From NCBI RefSeq assembly GCF_004919085.1, contig NZ_STGL01000006.1:434001-498000 (forward strand): a stretch of 64,000 bases of DNA. Reading direction: 5' to 3'. Both the position numbers and the translations under genes were made by a program. The notes under the pieces are model-generated. The model was given only the letters and a program-made list of their open reading frames with translations. It did not search any database and was not told where the DNA came from. This DNA comes from Nocardioides sp. GY 10127. GTDB lineage: Bacteria > Actinomycetota > Actinomycetes > Propionibacteriales > Nocardioidaceae. How positions within the stretch are numbered: the first letter of the stretch is position 1; each line of letters begins with the position of its first letter. This document shows positions 60,066 to 64,000 of this stretch, in pieces.

Positions 60066-60174
60066 GGGCCCATGATTTCACGACCCTGGCGCAGAGCGCC
60101 CCCCGCGACCGGTGGCTGGGCGCCCCAGGGCCTGGCACAGGGCCTTCGCCCCGCCCTCCGGACGGGCAGGTGGC

Positions 60175-60723
60175 TCAGCTCAGCGCGCCGGTGAGGATGA
60201 CCGTCAGCCGGTCCATCTTCATCGGGTCGGAGGCCGGGACGACGCGGCTGATGCCCAGGTCACGGGCCAGGAGCTTCGCCGCCCGCTTCAGCCGGGCCGG
60301 GTAGTAGACGGTGTTGGACGGGATGCTCCCGTACCAGTTGTCGGCGCCGACGACGTTCCAGCCGACCGCGGTCGCCTTGGCCGCCACGTCGGAGGCCAGG
60401 CCGCTGATCGAGGAGTTGTTGTAGACCTCGACGTAGACCTGGCCGCGCTTGACCGGCTTCGCGGTCTTCGTGGCCGTCGCGGTCGCGCTCTCGGTGGCGC
60501 TGGCGGACGCGTCGTCCGAGGCGTCCGCGCTGCTTGACGCCTTGGCCTTGGCCGTGCCCGACGCCGTCGCGGACGACGAGGCGCCGGCCGCGGCCGGGGT
60601 GATGTCCTCCTCGTCGGAGCCGGAGCCGGTGGTCGTCACCCAGGCGACGCCCGCCATGACGAGCGCCACGAGCGAGAGCAGCAGGACGGGGGTGGGGAGG
60701 ACGGCTCCTCGGGAGTCGCGCAC
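60175..60723 (-). CDS. LytR_C domain-containing membrane protein
   Basis: A 182-residue protein. One N-terminal transmembrane helix (PVLLLSLVALVMAGVAWV) is followed by a long low-complexity Ala/Ser/Thr linker and a C-terminal LytR_C domain (VEVYNNSSISGLASDVAAKA, VGADNWYGSIPSNTVYYP). Such proteins are exported and associated with the cell envelope. GTG 60723 lies eight bases after the DUF3263 stop, so the two genes form an operon, as in other actinobacteria. Confidence 0.82.
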   Translation of the reverse strand: MRDSRGAVLPTPVLLLSLVALVMAGVAWVTTTGSGSDEEDITPAAAGASSSATASGTAKAKASSSADASDDASASATESATATATKTAKPVKRGQVYVEVYNNSSISGLASDVAAKATAVGWNVVGADNWYGSIPSNTVYYPARLKRAAKLLARDLGISRVVPASDPMKMDRLTVILTGALS

Positions 60724-60731
60724 CGCGGGCC

Positions 60732-61028
60732 TCAGATCTCGAAGCCGAGGCGGCGGGCGGAGCGCTGACGCTGGCGGGCCGCTCGCATGCGGCGCAGCCG
60801 GCGGACGAGCAGCGGGTCGGCCTCGAGGGCCTCGGGCCGGTCGATCAGCGCGTTGAGCACCTGGTAGTACCGGGTGGAGCTCATGCCGAACTTCTCGCGG
60901 ACCGCCGTCTCCTTGGCGCCCGCGTACTTCCACCAGAGCCGCTCGAACTCGAGGATCTCCAGGTCGCGCTGGCTGAGAGAGGGCGCGTCGCCTCCGAGAG
61001 GCTGCGCGGCGTCCCGCTGAGGCTCCAT
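60732..61028 (-). CDS. DUF3263 domain-containing protein
   Basis: A 98-residue, basic, helical protein. The conserved core is LEILEFERLWWKYAGAKE followed by KFGMSSTRYYQVLNALID, and the C-terminus is Arg-rich. The YYQVLN segment resembles an HTH, so DNA binding is possible, and the family is limited to actinobacteria. It is cotranscribed with the LytR_C gene and diverges from the Gfo/Idh/MocA gene. Confidence 0.87.
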   Translation of the reverse strand: MEPQRDAAQPLGGDAPSLSQRDLEILEFERLWWKYAGAKETAVREKFGMSSTRYYQVLNALIDRPEALEADPLLVRRLRRMRAARQRQRSARRLGFEI

Positions 61029-61252
61029 GCGACGAATCTCCCGTGTGACGAGTGGTGCTGATGTGACTGTTGCTGCTGGTGAGCAGGCTGTGACCGCTTC
61101 CGCGGCCCGTCCGCTTCACGGTACCCGATCGGACTTACACGCTTGTGATTAAGCGGATCGCCGATCGGACGCGTGTCGGCCCCTGCGGCCGGCCCCGGCA
61201 GGCGGCCCCTCGGGCGAGGCCCCGGCGAACCACGGTGGGGCAGGCTGGGCCC

Positions 61253-62308
61253 ATGGACCCCCGCCCCGCCGCCACGCCCGCCGACCCCCTGCGCTGGGGG
61301 TTCCTCGCGACCGGGAAGATCGCCCGCACCGTGGCGGACGACCTCGCGCTGCTGCCGGAGCACCGCATGGTCGCAGTCGGCTCGCGCTCGGCCGAATCGG
61401 CCGCCTCCTTCGCCGCCGAGCACGCGCCGGGCGCGACGGCCCACGGCTCCTACGAGGCGCTGGTCGCCGACCCGGGCGTCGAGGTGGTCTACGTCGCGTC
61501 CCCGCACGCCTTCCACCTCGAGCACGCGCGGCTCGCGCTCGAGGCCGGCAAGCACGTGCTGGTCGAGAAGCCGGTGGCCCTGCGGGCCACGGACGCCGAG
61601 GAGATGGTGGCGCTGGCGCGCGAGCGCGGCCTCTTCCTCATGGAGGCCATGTGGACGGCGTGCCACCCGGTCGTCCTTGCGGTGGCCGCCCGGCTGGCCA
61701 CCGGCGAGCTCGGCCGGCCCCGCCACGTCCGCGGGGAGCTCGGGTTCCGGGTCGACGCCGAGCCCGGCGACCGGATGCTCGACCCGGCGCTGGGCGCCAG
61801 CGCCCTGCTCGACATGGGGATCTACCCCCTCACCCTCGCCCACCTCCTGCTCGGGGAGCCCGTGGGGCTCACGGCCACGGCCGACCTCTCGGAGCGGGGC
61901 ATCGACCTGGACGTCGTGGTGACCGCCCGGCACGCCGACGGCGCGCTGTCGACCTCGTCGGCGTCCATGACGTCGTGGTCCGACCAGGCGGCGGCGATCG
62001 CCACCGACCGCGGCCGGATCACCTTCGAGGGGCAGTTCCACCACCCGTCCCGCGCCTGGTTCACGCCCGTGCCGGACGGCTCCGACAACGACAGCACCCT
62101 CGAGGTCGCCCCGGAGGAGATCGTCCCGGCCGAGCCGCCGCTGGGCACCGGCTACACCCACGAGCTGCGCGAGGTCGCCCGCTGCCTGGCGGCCGGGGAG
62201 ACCGAGAGCCCCCTGGTGCCGCACGCCCGGACGCTCGCGGTGATGCGCACCCTCGACGAGGCGCGGGCGCTGGCCGGCGTCCGCTTCCCGGACGACCCCG
62301 CCGACTGA
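61253..62308 (+). CDS. Gfo/Idh/MocA family oxidoreductase
   Basis: A 351-residue NAD(P)-dependent oxidoreductase. The Rossmann motif is WGFLATGKIARTVA, followed by VVYVASPHAFHLEHARLAL, GKHVLVEKPVAL (the family's catalytic EKP) and a C-terminal beta-sheet domain. It resembles dihydrodiol or sugar dehydrogenases of this superfamily. ATG 61253 is six bases after CAGGCT. The substrate is unknown. Confidence 0.88.
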   Translation: MDPRPAATPADPLRWGFLATGKIARTVADDLALLPEHRMVAVGSRSAESAASFAAEHAPGATAHGSYEALVADPGVEVVYVASPHAFHLEHARLALEAGKHVLVEKPVALRATDAEEMVALARERGLFLMEAMWTACHPVVLAVAARLATGELGRPRHVRGELGFRVDAEPGDRMLDPALGASALLDMGIYPLTLAHLLLGEPVGLTATADLSERGIDLDVVVTARHADGALSTSSASMTSWSDQAAAIATDRGRITFEGQFHHPSRAWFTPVPDGSDNDSTLEVAPEEIVPAEPPLGTGYTHELREVARCLAAGETESPLVPHARTLAVMRTLDEARALAGVRFPDDPAD

Positions 62309-62397
62309 CCACCCCGAGGCGTCCCCGACGCACCCCCGCGCCGGGGGCACCCGGCCGGGCGGGACGCCTCGGCACGCCGTCTGACTAGGGTGGGGGC

Positions 62398-63813
62398 GTG
62401 TTCGACCTCGTGATCGTGGCCAACCGTCTCCCCGTCGACCGGATCAAGCTGCCGGACGGGAGCAACGGGTGGCGGACCTCCCCGGGCGGCCTGGTGACGG
62501 CCATCGAGCCGGTCATGCGCAGCAACCACGGCGTGTGGATCGGCTGGCCGGGAGGCACCGACGGCGACGAGGAGCTGTTCTCCGCCGACGGCCTCGACCT
62601 GGCGCCGATGTCGATGAGCGCCGAGGAGATCCAGCTCTTCTACGAGGGCTTCTCCAACGGCTGTCTGTGGCCGCTGTACCACGACGTCGTCGTGAAGCCG
62701 GAGTTCCACCGCGAGTGGTGGGACGCCTACGTGGGGGTCAACCAGCGCTTCGCCGAGAAGGCGGCCTCGTTGGCCGCCGAGGGCGCGACGGTGTGGGTGC
62801 AGGACTACCAGCTCCAGCTCGTCCCGCAGATGCTCCGCACCCTGCGTCCGGACCTCCGCATCGGCTTCTACCTGCACATCCCGTTCCCGCCCGCCGAGCT
62901 CTTCCAGCAGCTCCCGTGGCGCCGACAGATCCTCGAGGGCCTCCTGGGCGCCGACCTCGTGGGCTTCCAGCTGCCGGGCGCGGCCCAGAACTTCGTCCGC
63001 CTCGTGCGCCAGCGCGTCGGCCACAAGACCCACCGCGACCTCGTCTACCTGCCCGACGGGCGCACCGTGCGCGCCGCCGCGTTCCCCATCTCCATCGACG
63101 CCAAGGGTTTCGAGGACATGGCGCGCGACCCCGAGGTGGAGGCGCGCGCCGACGAGATCCGCGAGGCCCTCGGCAGCCCCCGCACCGTGTTCCTCGGAGT
63201 CGACCGGCTCGACTACACGAAGGGCATCTTCGCCCGCCTCCGCGCGTTCGCCGAGGTGATGAAGGAGGGCCACTTCTCCGTCGAGGACGCCGTCTTCGTC
63301 CAGGTCGCCGTGCCCTCGCGCGAGCAGGTGGAGGAGTACCGCATCCTGCGCGACGAGATCGAGCGCCTCGTCGGCCGCATCAACGGCGACCTCGGCGAGA
63401 TCGGCCGCCCGGCGATCCACTACCTGCACTCCTCCTACCCCCGCAAGGAGATGGCGGCGCTGTACCGGATGGCCGACATCATGGTCGTCACCCCGTACCG
63501 CGACGGCATGAACCTGGTCGCGAAGGAGTACGTCGCCACCCGGTTCGAGAACGACGGTGCGCTGGTGCTCTCGGAGTTCGCCGGCGCCGCCGACGAGCTG
63601 CGACAGGCCTACCTGGTCAACCCGCACGACATCAACGGCATGAAGCAGGCCCTGCGCGACGCCTACGACGCCTCCGACAAGGAGGCGGCCAAGCGGATGA
63701 AGGCCATGCGCAGGACGGTCACGCAGAACGACGTCAAGGCGTGGGCGGACTCCTTCCTCGCCGCCCTCGCGCAGGTCGAGACGCACGCGAAGGCGGTCCG
63801 CCCGACCGCCTGA
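62398..63813 (+). CDS. otsA: trehalose-6-phosphate synthase (alpha,alpha-trehalose-phosphate synthase)
   Basis: A 471-residue GT20 glycosyltransferase making trehalose-6-phosphate from UDP- or GDP-glucose and glucose-6-phosphate. Conserved parts are [50 protein letters not shown] and the donor-site [19 protein letters not shown] 62398 is six bases after TAGGGT (leaderless). The partner phosphatase is at 59226-60065. Confidence 0.94.
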   Translation: MFDLVIVANRLPVDRIKLPDGSNGWRTSPGGLVTAIEPVMRSNHGVWIGWPGGTDGDEELFSADGLDLAPMSMSAEEIQLFYEGFSNGCLWPLYHDVVVKPEFHREWWDAYVGVNQRFAEKAASLAAEGATVWVQDYQLQLVPQMLRTLRPDLRIGFYLHIPFPPAELFQQLPWRRQILEGLLGADLVGFQLPGAAQNFVRLVRQRVGHKTHRDLVYLPDGRTVRAAAFPISIDAKGFEDMARDPEVEARADEIREALGSPRTVFLGVDRLDYTKGIFARLRAFAEVMKEGHFSVEDAVFVQVAVPSREQVEEYRILRDEIERLVGRINGDLGEIGRPAIHYLHSSYPRKEMAALYRMADIMVVTPYRDGMNLVAKEYVATRFENDGALVLSEFAGAADELRQAYLVNPHDINGMKQALRDAYDASDKEAAKRMKAMRRTVTQNDVKAWADSFLAALAQVETHAKAVRPTA

Positions 63814-63915
63814 CGCGGGTACGTTGGCCACGGCGGTCGGCCCCGGCCGCGCCGCCGGCGACACAGCAGGCCCGGGCACCCCGGCCCGGACCGGCCCCAC
63901 GAGACGGGAGCGCCC

Positions 63916-64000
63916 ATGGATGTCCTGCCCACCCCCGGACAGCTCCTCACCGCGGCGGGCTCGCTGACCCGGCTGGCGCTGGGCCGGCTCCCCGTCGGCC
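63916..64000 (+). CDS. start of an unidentified gene (3' truncated)
   Basis: ATG 63916 is preceded by ACGGGAG and opens a frame running to the window edge. The visible 28 residues (MDVLPTPGQLLTAAGSLTRL and on) form an amphipathic helix with no recognisable domain. Too short to classify. Confidence 0.5.
   Translation, partial: MDVLPTPGQLLTAAGSLTRLALGRLPVG

Overview
The window is a 64 kb piece of a very GC-rich actinobacterial chromosome. Third codon positions are almost always G or C. Starts are a mix of GTG and ATG, with one TTG proposed inside the insertion element. Several families are largely or typically actinobacterial: DUF3027, DUF3263, DUF5999, a cold-shock protein with a long C-terminal tail, an XPB-type repair helicase with a Helicase_C_3/WYL protein nearby, and CIRCE-controlled groEL. 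Many genes begin at, or 6-7 bases after, a TANNNT hexamer, which is the leaderless-transcript signature common in this phylum. A Nocardioidaceae-like member of the Propionibacteriales is my best guess, but it rests on gene content only.

Layout. 1-3149: end of a membrane protein, a methyltransferase, DUF3027 and an MFS transporter. 3192-4976: an IS5-like insertion element flanked by a TCA target duplication. It carries a frameshifted transposase and a PIG-L deacetylase passenger, and it sits exactly in the stop codon of the next gene. 4977-13524: cold-shock protein, M50-like protease, a HAD-LarE fusion, a secreted subtilase, a PP2C phosphatase and a helicase-associated/WYL protein. 13525-13979: a non-coding block of two 73-bp and four 72-bp tandem repeats. 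13980-19436: Rieske oxygenase plus sarcosine-oxidase-like enzyme, divergent from an IclR regulator with an MmgE/PrpD protein, then a small membrane protein. 19575-21698: XPB helicase and a 50-aa DUF5999 protein.

21889-35940 is a catabolic region. It holds three amidohydrolases of the deaminase type, an SDR, a creatininase-family enzyme, an ABC importer, an XRE-cupin regulator with a PDR-type reductase, an FAD oxidase, a PNPOx-like flavoprotein and a MetF-like protein. The importer operon and the deaminase/FAD-oxidase operon have the same promoter design: a -10 hexamer, four bases, then a GATGTTGA-N5-TCAACATC palindrome. They are therefore probably one regulon. With the quaternary-amine-type Rieske enzyme upstream, the simplest reading is uptake and stepwise deamination, oxidation and N-demethylation of a nitrogenous, probably N-methylated compound, with one-carbon recovery. 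The substrate cannot be named from sequence.

36042-53909 holds housekeeping and accessory genes: serA, an MpaB-like oxygenase, two related secreted or surface Ig/CarboxypepD-like proteins, an HD hydrolase, DUF4031, a GntR regulator, a MacB-type ABC exporter pair, SRPBCC, an AlkB homologue behind a near-consensus LexA box, an MFS transporter, a DUF2256/DUF3253 protein, and a lipoprotein/MobA-like/kinase operon. 53950-54620 is a second non-coding repeat block (three ~227-bp units with strong palindromes). 54723-64000: groEL with two CIRCE elements, an SGNH hydrolase, thrC behind a SAM-I (S-box) riboswitch, otsB, a LytR_C protein with DUF3263, a Gfo/Idh/MocA oxidoreductase, otsA and the start of an unidentified gene. 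No rRNA, tRNA, CRISPR array or phage module is visible.
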